A DNA stretch of 64,000 nucleotides from Anaerofustis stercorihominis DSM 17244 (GCF_000154825.1 NZ_DS560019.1:682001-746000); one strand, 5' to 3'. Counted from the first letter of the stretch, positions 37,066 to 46,259 are shown. Numbers and translations: made by a program. Notes: generated from the sequence alone by a model not told the origin.

Positions 37066-39151
37066 TTAAAACTTCTCCTTTATTACCTATATTGAATTTA
37101 TAACTTGTTTTTATTATTAGTTTATCAAATATCATTAATGCTGATGGAAGCATGAATATGACAGTAAACATACTTATGATCGCACCTCTCGATAAAAGTG
37201 TACATAGAGAACTTATCATATCTACCTTAGAATAAACAGAAACTCCGAGAGTAGATAAGAAAAATCCTAAAGCACTTACTATGATTGAATTTATAGATGT
37301 TTTAAGTGCTATCGTCACAGATTCTTTTTTACTAAGTCCATTAGTTCTTTCTCTTTTATATCTCGTGGTCATAAGAATTGCATAATCTACCGTAGCTCCC
37401 AGCTGTATAGTACCTATAACAACTGAAGCTATAAATGGTATTGTCGTATTTGTATAAAAAGGTAATCCCATATTTATGAATATGGCAAATTCTATAATTG
37501 AAACCAGTATAACCGGAAGTGATATAGATTTGAATACGCATGCAATTATAATAAGTATTGCTATTATTGATATATAACTTACGACTTTAAAGTCTCTGTC
37601 CGTTATATCTATTAAATCTTTTGTACATGCTGCTTCTCCTATTACAAGAGAGTTTTTATCATATTTATTTGTTATATTGTTTATACTCGTTATTTGATTA
37701 TTAACTTCATTTGATGCGGTCTTATAAGATGAGTTTATTATTATAAGTTTATATTTATCGCTTTCCAATAAGTCTTTTACATTACCTGGTATCATTTCAT
37801 CAGGTATCGAAGGATCTACTATAGAATCCAGTGATAATACATCTTTTATTCCTTTTATATTTTTTATTTCATTTATCATATTATAGGTATCTTTTCTTGA
37901 TAAATTTTTATCTGTGAGTATCATATGTGTTGTACCTATATCAAAATCTTTAACTAATGCATTATTTGCAACTATACTTTCTGTTGTAGCAGGAAGTGTA
38001 TCTGCAAGATTGTAATAAACCTTTGTATTTTTATATCCGTATATTGAAGGTATTAATATTACCACGAATAGTAAAGCGAATATTTTATAATTTTTAACTA
38101 TAAAACTACATAACCTATCAAAATTTGGCATAAAGTTTCTATGTTTTGTCTTATTGATAGTCTTTTCAAAGGTAAGTATCAATGAAGGTAATATCGTAAC
38201 GCATGATATTATACCTATTACTACACCTTTTGCCATTACTATTCCGAGATTAAGACCAAGAGTAAATGTCATAAAACAAAGAGCCAAAAATCCTGCTATA
38301 GTAGTTACCGAACTTCCTACTATTGAAGTAAATGTATTCGTTATGGCATTTGCCATTGCTTCATTTTTAGTATCATAATTTTGAAGTTCTTCCTGATAAC
38401 TGTGATATAGAAAAATAGAATAGTCCATTGTTACTGCTAACTGAAGAACTGCTGTCAATGCTTTTGTTATGAAAGATACATCTCCGAGAAAGAAGTTACT
38501 TCCAAGGTTATATAATATGGACATTCCAATACTTAATAAAAAGAATACCGGTATCATAAATGAATCCATTGAAACAGCCAATATTATAGATGTAAGGATT
38601 GCTGCTATTATTACATAGATCACAGTTTCTTGATTGACGACTTGTTTTATATCAGTTATTACAGATGACATCCCGCTTAGGAAACATTGTTTATCGGATA
38701 TACTCCTTATTTCTTCTACTGCTTTCATTGTTTCATCCGAACCCATACTTCCTTTAAAGAAAATTGCCATTAATGTTTCATTATTTTCTTTATTATTAAA
38801 TTCTTTATATATATTATCCGGAAGTATATCTTTAGGTACTGATGTGTCCATTATATCGTCGTACCATATTACGGATTCAACACCTTTTACACTTTCTATT
38901 TTTGTTTTTAAGTTTGATATGTCTTTATCTTCCATTCCTTTGACTACATACATGCCAAATCCGCCTTTACCGAATTCATCCATAAGTATATCCTGACCTT
39001 TCATGGTATCAAGGTCTTTAGGCAGATATGATAATATATCATAGTTTATCCTTGTAGTAACAAATCCGATTACTGACGGTATCAATAAAAGCAAACTTAT
39101 TATTAAAATAAGTATTTTATTTTTTACTATTTTTTCAGATATTTTTATCAT
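37055..39151 (-). CDS. MMPL/RND-family exporter
   Basis: 698-aa transporter with 12 predicted helices in two repeats: one N-terminal helix, an external domain (about 35-170), five helices (172-325), a helix near 350, a second external domain (375-510) and five more helices (520-680). The LAVTMDYSIFLYHSY and LGATVDYAILMTTRYKRER segments are the MMPL-type proton-relay helices with Asp. Substrates are often lipids or hydrophobic drugs. It heads an operon with the LxxG-repeat protein, divergent from a TetR regulator with three shared palindromes in between. Confidence 0.92.
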   Translation of the reverse strand: MIKISEKIVKNKILILIISLLLLIPSVIGFVTTRINYDILSYLPKDLDTMKGQDILMDEFGKGGFGMYVVKGMEDKDISNLKTKIESVKGVESVIWYDDIMDTSVPKDILPDNIYKEFNNKENNETLMAIFFKGSMGSDETMKAVEEIRSISDKQCFLSGMSSVITDIKQVVNQETVIYVIIAAILTSIILAVSMDSFMIPVFFLLSIGMSILYNLGSNFFLGDVSFITKALTAVLQLAVTMDYSIFLYHSYQEELQNYDTKNEAMANAITNTFTSIVGSSVTTIAGFLALCFMTFTLGLNLGIVMAKGVVIGIISCVTILPSLILTFEKTINKTKHRNFMPNFDRLCSFIVKNYKIFALLFVVILIPSIYGYKNTKVYYNLADTLPATTESIVANNALVKDFDIGTTHMILTDKNLSRKDTYNMINEIKNIKGIKDVLSLDSIVDPSIPDEMIPGNVKDLLESDKYKLIIINSSYKTASNEVNNQITSINNITNKYDKNSLVIGEAACTKDLIDITDRDFKVVSYISIIAILIIIACVFKSISLPVILVSIIEFAIFINMGLPFYTNTTIPFIASVVIGTIQLGATVDYAILMTTRYKRERTNGLSKKESVTIALKTSINSIIVSALGFFLSTLGVSVYSKVDMISSLCTLLSRGAIISMFTVIFMLPSALMIFDKLIIKTSYKFNIGNKGEVLNEK

Positions 39152-39197
39152 ATAATTTCCTCCTTAAATTTAATATATGAAGGTATATATTAAATAA

Positions 39198-39288
39198 TGA
39201 CTAATAGTCATTTTATTACTGTAGAAGATTATAATACTAAAATGACCGTTAGTCAATAATAATATATAAAAAAAATGACTAATGGTCA
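39198..39288. promoter_or_regulatory. Three TetR-type operators TGAC-N5-GTCA
   Basis: 13-base palindromes at 39198-39210 (TGACTAATAGTCA), 39243-39255 (TGACCGTTAGTCA) and 39276-39288 (TGACTAATGGTCA), all in the 205-base region between the divergent MMPL and TetR genes. Centres lie 45 and 33 bases apart. Confidence 0.85.
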
Positions 39289-39356
39289 ATTAAGTTTATT
39301 TAAAGATTGACTTTCCGCAGTTATTATAATAATATTTAAAATAAGGAGAGATAAAA

Positions 39357-39959
39357 ATGGGTATTATTGAAGATAAAAAAAAATTAAAATTAGATGCTCT
39401 TTTGGATTCTGCATTTAGTTTATTTATAACAAAAGGGATAGAGAAAACATCTGTATCGGATATAACTAAAAAAGCTAAAGTTGCCAAAGGAACTTTTTAT
39501 TTATATTTTAAAAATAAATATGATATCAATGATACTCTTATATTCAATAAGTCTACGGAAATTTTTAATGCCGCTAAATTAGCATTGGAAAAAGAAAATA
39601 TAAATGAATTCCATGAAAGAATAATATTTATAGTAGACTACATAATTAATTTTTTGGATAACAATCCTATTATGTTGAGTTTTATTGCTAAAAACTTAAG
39701 CTGGGCCGTATTCAAAAAAGTAATCATAGAGGATAATGAGGAAGATAATAAATTTAAAAATTATTTTGATGATTTGATAAATAGTTCGGGATATGAATTT
39801 GATAATCATGAACTTATGCTTTATACTATTTTGGAATTTGTAAATTCAACTTGTTATAATGTAATTTTATATAATGAACCGGTAAAACTTGAAGTACTTA
39901 AAAAGTTTTTGTATAAAGATATAAATTCGATAATAAATAATCATATTATAAAAAAATAA
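39357..39959 (+). CDS. TetR-family regulator of the MMPL operon
   Basis: 200-aa regulator with N-terminal HTH (residues 10-56: LDSAFSLFITKGIEKTSVSDITKKAKVAKGTFYLYFKNK) and an all-helical ligand domain. It is divergent from the MMPL exporter operon, and the shared region holds three TGAC-N5-GTCA palindromes, so it most likely represses both itself and the exporter until a ligand binds. The ATG at 39357 follows AAGGAGAG. Confidence 0.92.
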   Translation: MGIIEDKKKLKLDALLDSAFSLFITKGIEKTSVSDITKKAKVAKGTFYLYFKNKYDINDTLIFNKSTEIFNAAKLALEKENINEFHERIIFIVDYIINFLDNNPIMLSFIAKNLSWAVFKKVIIEDNEEDNKFKNYFDDLINSSGYEFDNHELMLYTILEFVNSTCYNVILYNEPVKLEVLKKFLYKDINSIINNHIIKK

Positions 39960-39992
39960 GACTATTCCGTATTATAGTCTTATTTTTAATTG
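39955..39992 (+). terminator. Terminator after tetR-like gene
   Basis: AATAAGACTA and TAGTCTTATT arms around a 9-base loop, followed by TTTT. Confidence 0.8.
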
Positions 39993-40017
39993 AAAAAAAA
40001 TGTAAATTTCAAAACTG

Positions 40018-40046
40018 TTGACTCCTGATTTTAAACAATATATAAT
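40018..40046 (+). promoter_or_regulatory. Sigma-A promoter of the ABC exporter operon
   Basis: TTGACT at 40018-40023 and TATAAT at 40041-40046 with the optimal 17-base spacer, 58 bases before the ATPase start. Confidence 0.8.
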
Positions 40047-40103
40047 GGGATATAAGTTTTAAAAATCACTTTAATAATAAAGTAAAATTGTACGAGGTAT
40101 TGT

Positions 40104-40964
40104 ATGGCGAAAGATAAAAACATAATTATTAAGCTCGAACATGTAAATAAAAAGTTCGGTGAAAAAGAAGCATTAAAAGATGTAACTTTTAATGTAAGTA
40201 AAGGTGAGATTTTAGGTTTTCTCGGTCCTTCGGGAGCAGGTAAAACTACTTTAATAAAAATCCTTACAGGTCAGATACCTTCAGATTTAGGTATAGCGGA
40301 AGTATTTGGTAAAGAATGTATAAGACTTAAAGATGCGGATTATGAAAGAATTGGTATGGTTCTTGATGACAGCGGAGTTTATGAAAGACTTACTTGTTTT
40401 GATAATATACTTTTCTTTGCTGATTTACATAATATATCAAGACAGGAAGTTCACGATGTATTTGATAAAGTAGATTTGGCAGATGCAAAATGGGAAAAAG
40501 CCGGTAACTTATCGAAAGGTATGAGACAAAGGCTTGTTATAGCAAGGGCTATACTGCATAAACCGGAACTTATATTTTTGGATGAACCTACAAGCGGTCT
40601 GGATCCTTTGACAGCTCAAAAAGTACATAAATTATTATTTGAACTTAGAGAACAAGGAACCACTATCTTCTTGACTACTCATAACATGGAAGAAGCTACC
40701 AAACTTTGCGATCATGTAGCTTTACTTAATGAAGGTGTCATAGTAGAATATGGTGTTCCCGAAGAATTATGCAGACAGTATAATGAGAAAAATGAAGTTG
40801 AGTTACTTCTTAAATCAGGTAATACAGTAAGATATTTAAATAACAGTGAGTGTGCTGATAAAGTAGCAGATCATTTCAGAAAAAATGAAGTCGTATCTAT
40901 TCACTCTTCTGAACCTAATTTGGAAACAGTATTTATTTCGCTTACAGGAAGGAAGTTAATATAA
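40104..40964 (+). CDS. ABC exporter ATP-binding protein
   Basis: 286-aa ATPase of the DrrA/CcmA-like exporter group. Walker A is GPSGAGKTT near residue 45, signature LSKGMRQRLVIARA, Walker B LIFLDEPTSGLD, H loop TTHNM. The C-terminal extension (about 220-285) fits the DrrA type. It ends with a one-base overlap (TAATG) to the permease gene, so the two form an exporter. The substrate is unknown; peptide or drug export is usual. Confidence 0.93.
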   Translation: MAKDKNIIIKLEHVNKKFGEKEALKDVTFNVSKGEILGFLGPSGAGKTTLIKILTGQIPSDLGIAEVFGKECIRLKDADYERIGMVLDDSGVYERLTCFDNILFFADLHNISRQEVHDVFDKVDLADAKWEKAGNLSKGMRQRLVIARAILHKPELIFLDEPTSGLDPLTAQKVHKLLFELREQGTTIFLTTHNMEEATKLCDHVALLNEGVIVEYGVPEELCRQYNEKNEVELLLKSGNTVRYLNNSECADKVADHFRKNEVVSIHSSEPNLETVFISLTGRKLI

Positions 40965-41665
40965 TGTCAACATCACTTAGAAAAATAAAAGCAATTTTTG
41001 TTAAAGAAATTAAAGATGCACTCAGAAGCAACAGGATAGTATTTTTATTCTTACTTTTTCCTGTATTTGGGTATTTGATTACAGCAATGATGAAGGGAGA
41101 TGCAGGAACAAATCCTCTTATTTTCCTTACAATGCATATATCTATGATACCTTTAATGATAACAGCTGCTCTTATAGCAGAGGAAAAAGATAAACAAACT
41201 TTAAGAGTTTTGATACTCTCAAATGTAAAACCGCTACAGTATTTACTTGGGGTGGGAAGTTTTGTATTTGTACTTAATATAGTTACTTCGTGTTTATTCT
41301 TACCTCTTTTAAATTTACAGCTTGTATATATACCTCAGTTCTTACTTGTAGTAATGCTTGGTATATTATGTTCAACTATACTTGGAGCTATTATCGGTGT
41401 TATAGTTAAATCCGGTTCTAATGTAGCTGCTGCAAGTACACCTATAACTATTTTATTTGCACTTGTTCCTCTTATTGCTTCAGGTACTGGAAGTGGATTT
41501 TTATCTACAATAGCAATGGGATTATACAGCGGTCAGTTGATGACCATTATATTTGATATAGCAAATAACTTTACATTCCTAAGGATTTCCATTATGATGG
41601 TCAATTTGGTAGTTCTGGCAACTGTATTCGTATTTGTTTACAATCAAAAAAAATTATCGGATTAA
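40964..41665 (+). CDS. ABC-2 type permease
   Basis: 233-aa membrane protein with about six helices, of the ABC-2 family (N-terminal AIFVKEIKDALRSNRIVFLFLLFPVFGYL, EEKDKQTLRVLILSNVKP coupling segment, and a final helix with VFVYNQKKL). Translation is coupled to the ATPase gene. It is short compared with ABC-2 permeases carrying large loops (around 370 aa), as is common for small bacteriocin-like exporters. The operon ends in a terminator at 41684. Confidence 0.9.
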   Translation: MSTSLRKIKAIFVKEIKDALRSNRIVFLFLLFPVFGYLITAMMKGDAGTNPLIFLTMHISMIPLMITAALIAEEKDKQTLRVLILSNVKPLQYLLGVGSFVFVLNIVTSCLFLPLLNLQLVYIPQFLLVVMLGILCSTILGAIIGVIVKSGSNVAAASTPITILFALVPLIASGTGSGFLSTIAMGLYSGQLMTIIFDIANNFTFLRISIMMVNLVVLATVFVFVYNQKKLSD

Positions 41666-41681
41666 TAATATATAGTATTTT

Positions 41682-41711
41682 TTAGACAGGTTAATACCTG
41701 TCTTTTTTATT
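41682..41711 (+). terminator. Terminator after ABC exporter operon
   Basis: AGACAGGT, loop TAAT, ACCTGTCT, then TTTTT. Confidence 0.88.
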
Positions 41712-41869
41712 TTATAAGAATCATTAAGATAGAAATAATAATATTATTATTCAATAAATAATGATATATTTAAATTATATTTTGCAACTAAATATAACAT
41801 AAATGTAAATATTAGTTGGTTTTAAATTTTCTATATTAAATTTATACTTTTGAATTAAGGAGAAGAGTT

Positions 41870-42286
41870 ATGATTTACAAAAATTTAAAAGACTTAAGAA
41901 AAAATAACGGTTTAACTCAAGAACAGTTATCGGAGAAAATCGGTGTCAGCAGACAAGCTATAGGCAAGTGGGAGAAAGGAGAAAGTATACCCGATTTATA
42001 TAGTATACTGGAGCTTTCTAATGTTTACTCTATAACAATCGATACATTGGTAAGGTATTTACTTGATGATGTTGATGATAAATCCGATGATGATGAAGGA
42101 AAATATTTATTTGGTACTGTAAAAGTAGGAGACAGAGGACAAATAGTTATACCTAAAGAAGCAAGAAATATTTTTAATATCAACCCCGGTGATTATCTTA
42201 TATTTTTAGGTGATATAAATAAAGGATTGGCTCTTGCCAAGACAGAAATATTTAAACCTATAACAGATGAAATATTAAAAGATTAA
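41870..42286 (+). CDS. XRE-AbrB fusion regulator
   Basis: 138-aa protein joining an N-terminal Cro/CI helix-turn-helix (residues 1-62, LRKNNGLTQEQLSEKIGVSRQAIGKWEKGE) to a C-terminal AbrB/SpoVT swapped-hairpin domain (about 82-128, GTVKVGDRGQIVIPKEARNIFNINPGDYLIFLG) through an acidic linker (DDVDDKSDDDEG). Two DNA-binding folds in one short chain are unusual, though the combination is known in Clostridia. It is the first gene of a likely three-gene unit, 19 bases before an ABC ATPase, so it probably controls that transporter. Confidence 0.9.
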   Translation: MIYKNLKDLRKNNGLTQEQLSEKIGVSRQAIGKWEKGESIPDLYSILELSNVYSITIDTLVRYLLDDVDDKSDDDEGKYLFGTVKVGDRGQIVIPKEARNIFNINPGDYLIFLGDINKGLALAKTEIFKPITDEILKD

Positions 42287-42305
42287 TAAGAAAAGGACAT
42301 AAAAA

Positions 42306-43169
42306 ATGAAAGTATTGAATATAGAAAATTTAAATAAAAAGTATGAAAAGTTTGAGCTTAAAAATATATCATTTTCTCTTGATGAAGGAAAAATAATAGG
42401 ATTTATAGGAAGGAACGGAGCCGGAAAAACGACTACAATAAAATCCATAATGAATTTTATTAAAATAGATAACGGAAATGTAACTTTTTTTGAAAAGTAT
42501 AATAGAGACAATATAAATAAAATAAAAAAATATATAGGTTTTGTAAGCGGAGGAATAGATTATTATTCTTTAGAACCTATCAAAGTTATAACTTCCGTTA
42601 CGAAACGATTTTATAGTAACTGGGACGATAAATCATATATGTATTATATAAAAAAGTTTGGTATTGATGAAAATAAGAAACCAAGTGAATTATCCGAAGG
42701 AATGAAAGTTAAATATTCTCTTATACTTGCTCTTTCTCACAATGCAAAATTATTGATACTTGATGAACCTACAAGCGGTTTGGATCCTGTATCCAGAGAA
42801 GAACTTTTGGATATATTTTTAGATTTGGCAGAAAAAGAAAAAGTGACTATATTTTTTTCAACTCATATAACATCGGATTTGGAAAGATGTGCGGATAATA
42901 TCATATATATAAAAAACGGAAATATCATATTAAACAAAACCTATGATGATTTGATAAATGAATTTAAATGTATAAGGATAAAAAAGGATTATTATACCAA
43001 GGAGGATAATAAAAATCTTATTGGTATAAAGAGAACGAAATACGGATATGAAGGAATAATAAGATGCAGCGATGATGTAAAAGATTATTATGAGGTAATG
43101 AATACTGATTTAGAAAGTATAATGATACACTTAGAAAGGGACGAAAATGATGAAAAATATATTATATAA
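42306..43169 (+). CDS. ABC transporter ATP-binding protein
   Basis: 287-aa ATPase with GRNGAGKTTTIKSIM, LSEGMKVKYSLILALSHNAKLLILDEPTSGLD and STHITSDLE. The signature LSEGM and the short, divergent C-terminus place it with BcrA/YtrB-like exporters controlled by small regulators. It overlaps the permease gene by 23 bases. No lantibiotic gene is near, so the substrate is open; YtrB-type transporters respond to cell-wall antibiotics. Confidence 0.92.
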   Translation: MKVLNIENLNKKYEKFELKNISFSLDEGKIIGFIGRNGAGKTTTIKSIMNFIKIDNGNVTFFEKYNRDNINKIKKYIGFVSGGIDYYSLEPIKVITSVTKRFYSNWDDKSYMYYIKKFGIDENKKPSELSEGMKVKYSLILALSHNAKLLILDEPTSGLDPVSREELLDIFLDLAEKEKVTIFFSTHITSDLERCADNIIYIKNGNIILNKTYDDLINEFKCIRIKKDYYTKEDNKNLIGIKRTKYGYEGIIRCSDDVKDYYEVMNTDLESIMIHLERDENDEKYII

Positions 43170-43797
43170 AGAATTTAAACTTGCAATTCATCCCAGTACA
43201 TATATATTTTTATTACTGTCATCAATGGTACTGATACCAAATTATCCATATATGGTCATATTTTTTTATAGTATTCTTGGAGTATTCTTTATATCTTTAA
43301 ACGGAAGAGAAACTAAAGATATATATTATTCAATGCTTCTTCCTATAGATAGAAGTGAACTTGTAAAATCAAGGATATTATTTGTTTCTTTAATAGAAAC
43401 AGCTCAGATATTATTACTTGTTCCTTTTATAATAATAAAAAATATATTTATATACTCACCTAATTTGGCAGGACTTGATGCAAATATTTCTTTATTGGCA
43501 ATGGGATTTTTAATATATAGTATATACAATTATGTATTTTTTACAAATTATTATAAAAATGTAAATAAAGTAGGTTATTCATTTTTTATAGCTTCGATAT
43601 TTTCTACTATACTTATGATAATAATTGAATCATCTACACATATCGTTCCCTTTGTAATGAATTATATAGATACTCCCGATAGTATATTCTTATTTGGGAA
43701 ATTAATATTATTATTTATTAGTATAATGATATTTTGTGTATCTAATATCTTTACATATAGAAAATCCGTAAAAGAATTTAAAAAAGTAGATTTATAA
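43147..43797 (+). CDS. ABC-2 transporter permease (small)
   Basis: 216-aa protein with about six hydrophobic helices, starting MMKNILYKEFKLAIHPSTYIFLLLSSMVLIPNYPYMVIFFYSILGVFF. This start and the YYSMLLPIDRSELVKSRILFVSL segment match the ABC-2 permease family often paired with XRE- or GntR-type regulators. The start lies within the ATPase gene (GGGACGAAAATG as RBS region), showing coupling. A strong terminator follows. Confidence 0.85.
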   Translation: MMKNILYKEFKLAIHPSTYIFLLLSSMVLIPNYPYMVIFFYSILGVFFISLNGRETKDIYYSMLLPIDRSELVKSRILFVSLIETAQILLLVPFIIIKNIFIYSPNLAGLDANISLLAMGFLIYSIYNYVFFTNYYKNVNKVGYSFFIASIFSTILMIIIESSTHIVPFVMNYIDTPDSIFLFGKLILLFISIMIFCVSNIFTYRKSVKEFKKVDL

Positions 43798-43800
43798 AAC

Positions 43801-43833
43801 TTAACACCTTATTTTAATAAGGTGTTTTTTTAT
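43801..43833 (+). terminator. Terminator after XRE-AbrB/ABC operon
   Basis: AACACCTTATT and AATAAGGTGTT arms, then TTTTT. Confidence 0.88.
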
Positions 43834-43902
43834 TTAATAAAATTGAAAGAATAATACTCATATGCTAAACTTTATATTAAATTACTGATAAAGAGGTCAA
43901 TT

Positions 43903-44370
43903 ATGAGCGAAAAAACTAATGTGATGAGGATATTGGATAAAAAGAAAATTAAATATAAAAGTTATTCATATAAAAAGAAAGGTGCTATAAGCGGGACAGA
44001 AGTAGCTAAGTATTTAAATCAAAATGAAAATCAGGTTTTTAAGACTCTTGTTACCATAGGTAAATCAAAAGAAAATTATGTATTTGTCATTCCTGTAAAT
44101 AAGGAACTTGATCTAAAGAAGGCAGCAAAATGTGTTGGAGAAAAGTCTATTAGTATGATAAAAGAAAAAGAGCTTTTACCGCTTACCGGTTATGTTCATG
44201 GAGGATGTTCCCCTATAGGTATGAAAAAGTTTTTTACTACGGTTATAAATAAAACCGCAGAAGATTTTGATACTTTTATATTTTCAGCCGGTAAAGTCGG
44301 ATATCAAGTCGAAGTTAATTTAGATGACTTGAAGAAAGTTATAGAATTTAAACTTGAAGATATAGTATAG
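43903..44370 (+). CDS. Cys-tRNA(Pro)/aminoacyl-tRNA deacylase, YbaK/EbsC family
   Basis: 155-aa editing enzyme that hydrolyses mischarged tRNA. The sequence shows EVAKYLNQNENQVFKTLVTIGK with the conserved Lys, FVIPVNKELDLKKAAKCVGEKSISMI, GYVHGGCSPIGMKK and FSAGKVGYQVEVNLDDL, all typical of YbaK. It is a single gene; the MarR gene 62 bases later has its own promoter. Confidence 0.93.
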   Translation: MSEKTNVMRILDKKKIKYKSYSYKKKGAISGTEVAKYLNQNENQVFKTLVTIGKSKENYVFVIPVNKELDLKKAAKCVGEKSISMIKEKELLPLTGYVHGGCSPIGMKKFFTTVINKTAEDFDTFIFSAGKVGYQVEVNLDDLKKVIEFKLEDIV

Positions 44371-44380
44371 ATTAAAGATA

Positions 44381-44409
44381 TTGACAAAATTTTCATCAGA
44401 TGTTATAGT
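44381..44409 (+). promoter_or_regulatory. Sigma-A promoter of marR-like gene
   Basis: TTGACA at 44381-44386 and TATAGT at 44404-44409 with a 17-base spacer. Confidence 0.8.
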
Positions 44410-44419
44410 GTATATACAC
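44408..44419. promoter_or_regulatory. Palindrome GTGTATATACAC at the marR-like start site
   Basis: Perfect 12-base palindrome touching the -10 box, 13 bases before the MarR start codon; a good place for autorepression. Confidence 0.6.
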
Positions 44420-44432
44420 GAAAGGTTAAAAA

Positions 44433-44864
44433 ATGGATAATTTGAAGAAACATAGCTGTTATTGTATTAATTTTAGAAGAGCGGCAAATTCAATTACAAA
44501 GTATTATGATAATTATTTAAAAAAAGCGGGTCTTACCATAAATCAGTTTTCTTTACTTAAAAATATACTCAAGATAGAACCTGCTTCGGTAAGTGAGATT
44601 GCCGTAAAAGTAGGTTTGGAAAGAACTACTGTAGTTAGAAATTTAAAGTCTTTATTTAAAGAGCGATTAATAGAAGATATATCGGAAAAATTTGAGAGAA
44701 ATAAAAAAGTCAGACTTACCGAAAAAGGAAAAAAAACTCTAAATTCAGCAATACCATTATGGGAAGAAGCTCAGAAAGATATCGAAAATAAAATAGGTAA
44801 AGAAAATTTTACTAATTTACTAAAAACTTTCGATAGTTTAAATAAATTAGATATTGATAATTAG
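44433..44864 (+). CDS. MarR-family transcriptional regulator
   Basis: 143-aa winged-helix regulator (about residues 30-110: LTINQFSLLKNILKIEPASVSEIAVKVGLERTTVVRNLKSLFKERLIEDI) with dimerisation helices at both ends. A perfect promoter and palindrome precede it. The TauE/SafE permease and DUF2148 genes follow within 50 and 35 bases on the same strand, so it may regulate a sulfur-related unit. Cys8 and Cys10 at the N-terminus (HSCYCINF) could sense redox or sulfur species; that is inference. Confidence 0.9.
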   Translation: MDNLKKHSCYCINFRRAANSITKYYDNYLKKAGLTINQFSLLKNILKIEPASVSEIAVKVGLERTTVVRNLKSLFKERLIEDISEKFERNKKVRLTEKGKKTLNSAIPLWEEAQKDIENKIGKENFTNLLKTFDSLNKLDIDN

Positions 44865-44912
44865 TATATTACGCAGCATTTTATTTAAGTAAATTTATAT
44901 TGTGAGGTTTTT

Positions 44913-45680
44913 ATGATTTTTAGTTATTTGATTTATATTATATCAGGTCTGGGTGCAGGGATAGGAACCGGGCTGGCAGGTCTTTCTGCGGCAGCGGTAA
45001 TTTCTCCGATGCTCATTACATTCTTGGGATTTAATGCGTATGAAGCGGTATCAATCGCGTTGGCTTCAGATGTTTTAGCTTCTGCAGTTTCTGCTTACAT
45101 ATATTATAAAAATAAAAATATAGATATCAAAAACGGAGTTATAATGCTTATTGCTGTTTTGATATTTACCGTAGTTGGAAGCTATATAGCTTCAATAGTC
45201 CCAAATTCCACAATGGGAAGTTTTTCTGTATTCATGACATTTTTATTGGGTATTAAATTTATAGTAAAACCCGTTATGACTACCAAAGAAAACTTGGAGA
45301 AAAAAGATAAAAAGTCAATGGCTGTAAGTTCTGTTATTTGTGGAATACTGATTGGTTTTATATGCGGTTTTATAGGTGCCGGGGGAGGTATGATGATGCT
45401 TCTTATTTTAACCAGTGTTCTTGGATATGAACTTAAAACTGCTGTGGGTACGAGCGTGTTTATTATGACTTTTACTGCATTTACCGGTTTCTTGTCTCAT
45501 ACCGCTATAAGTTCAGCTCCGGATATCCCTGCACTTATAACATGTATAATTGCTACATTTGTTGGTGCCAGAGTAGCAGCATTATTTGCTAATAAATCAA
45601 CTCCGGAAAAATTAAACAGAATAACAGGGATAGTACTTGCTGTTCTTGGACTCTCAATGATACTTGTAAAAATTATATAA
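44913..45680 (+). CDS. Sulfite exporter TauE/SafE family permease
   Basis: 255-aa membrane protein with about eight helices in two halves, each with a glycine-rich motif (SGLGAGIGTGLAGLSAAAVISPML and CGFIGAGGGMMMLLILTSVLGYELKTAVGTSVFIM). This is the TauE/SafE fold for export of sulfite, sulfoacetate or other small organic anions. It sits between a MarR regulator and a DUF2148 gene in one run. The substrate is not proven. Confidence 0.9.
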   Translation: MIFSYLIYIISGLGAGIGTGLAGLSAAAVISPMLITFLGFNAYEAVSIALASDVLASAVSAYIYYKNKNIDIKNGVIMLIAVLIFTVVGSYIASIVPNSTMGSFSVFMTFLLGIKFIVKPVMTTKENLEKKDKKSMAVSSVICGILIGFICGFIGAGGGMMMLLILTSVLGYELKTAVGTSVFIMTFTAFTGFLSHTAISSAPDIPALITCIIATFVGARVAALFANKSTPEKLNRITGIVLAVLGLSMILVKII

Positions 45681-45713
45681 ATATATTTTATATAAATAAA
45701 AAGGAGATAAAAA

Positions 45714-46259
45714 ATGATTTACAATGAAAAACAAATGGAAGAAAAAGCTGTTTTGGAAACTGCAGCTAAGATGTGTGCCGCTGCAAGGACCTCACCAAAG
45801 ACAAAAGGTGTGGATAACATTGTAACTGTTGTGCTCACAGGAAAAGAAAAAGATGAACTTGCCGATAAAATGGAAGAAGTTTATTTAAGAGAATTTGGTG
45901 AAACCGAAGGACATTATGTGAGAGACGGCAGAAATTTAAGAACAGCGGGAGCTGTTGTATTGATAGGTGTGAAAAGAGCTTATACAGGACTTCCTCATTG
46001 TTCTTTCTGCGGATTTAAAAACTGCGGTGAAAATAAAAAAATGGGTGGAAGATGTGCTTTTAATACTATCGATCTCGGTATTGCCATTGGTTCTGCTGTT
46101 TCCATTGCCGCTGATAACAGGGTAGACAGCAGAGTTATGTTTTCCATAGGTAAAGTCGCCGAAGAAATGAATTATGCTGAAGGTGAAGATATTATATGGG
46201 AAGGAATTCCTATAAGTGTCAGTGGAAAAAGTCCTTTCTTTGATAGAGTTAAAAAATAA
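45714..46259 (+). CDS. DUF2148 ferredoxin-domain protein
   Basis: 181-aa protein of a family common in anaerobes, with no known function. It has AAKMCAAARTSPKTKGVDNIVTVVL near the start and a Cys cluster GLPHCSFCGFKNCGENKKMGGRCAF that likely binds an Fe-S cluster, then LGIAIGSAVSIAADNRVDSRVMFSIG. It follows the TauE gene by 33 bases with AAGGAGA and ends before a terminator-like hairpin. The link with the sulfur permease is only positional. Confidence 0.85.
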   Translation: MIYNEKQMEEKAVLETAAKMCAAARTSPKTKGVDNIVTVVLTGKEKDELADKMEEVYLREFGETEGHYVRDGRNLRTAGAVVLIGVKRAYTGLPHCSFCGFKNCGENKKMGGRCAFNTIDLGIAIGSAVSIAADNRVDSRVMFSIGKVAEEMNYAEGEDIIWEGIPISVSGKSPFFDRVKK

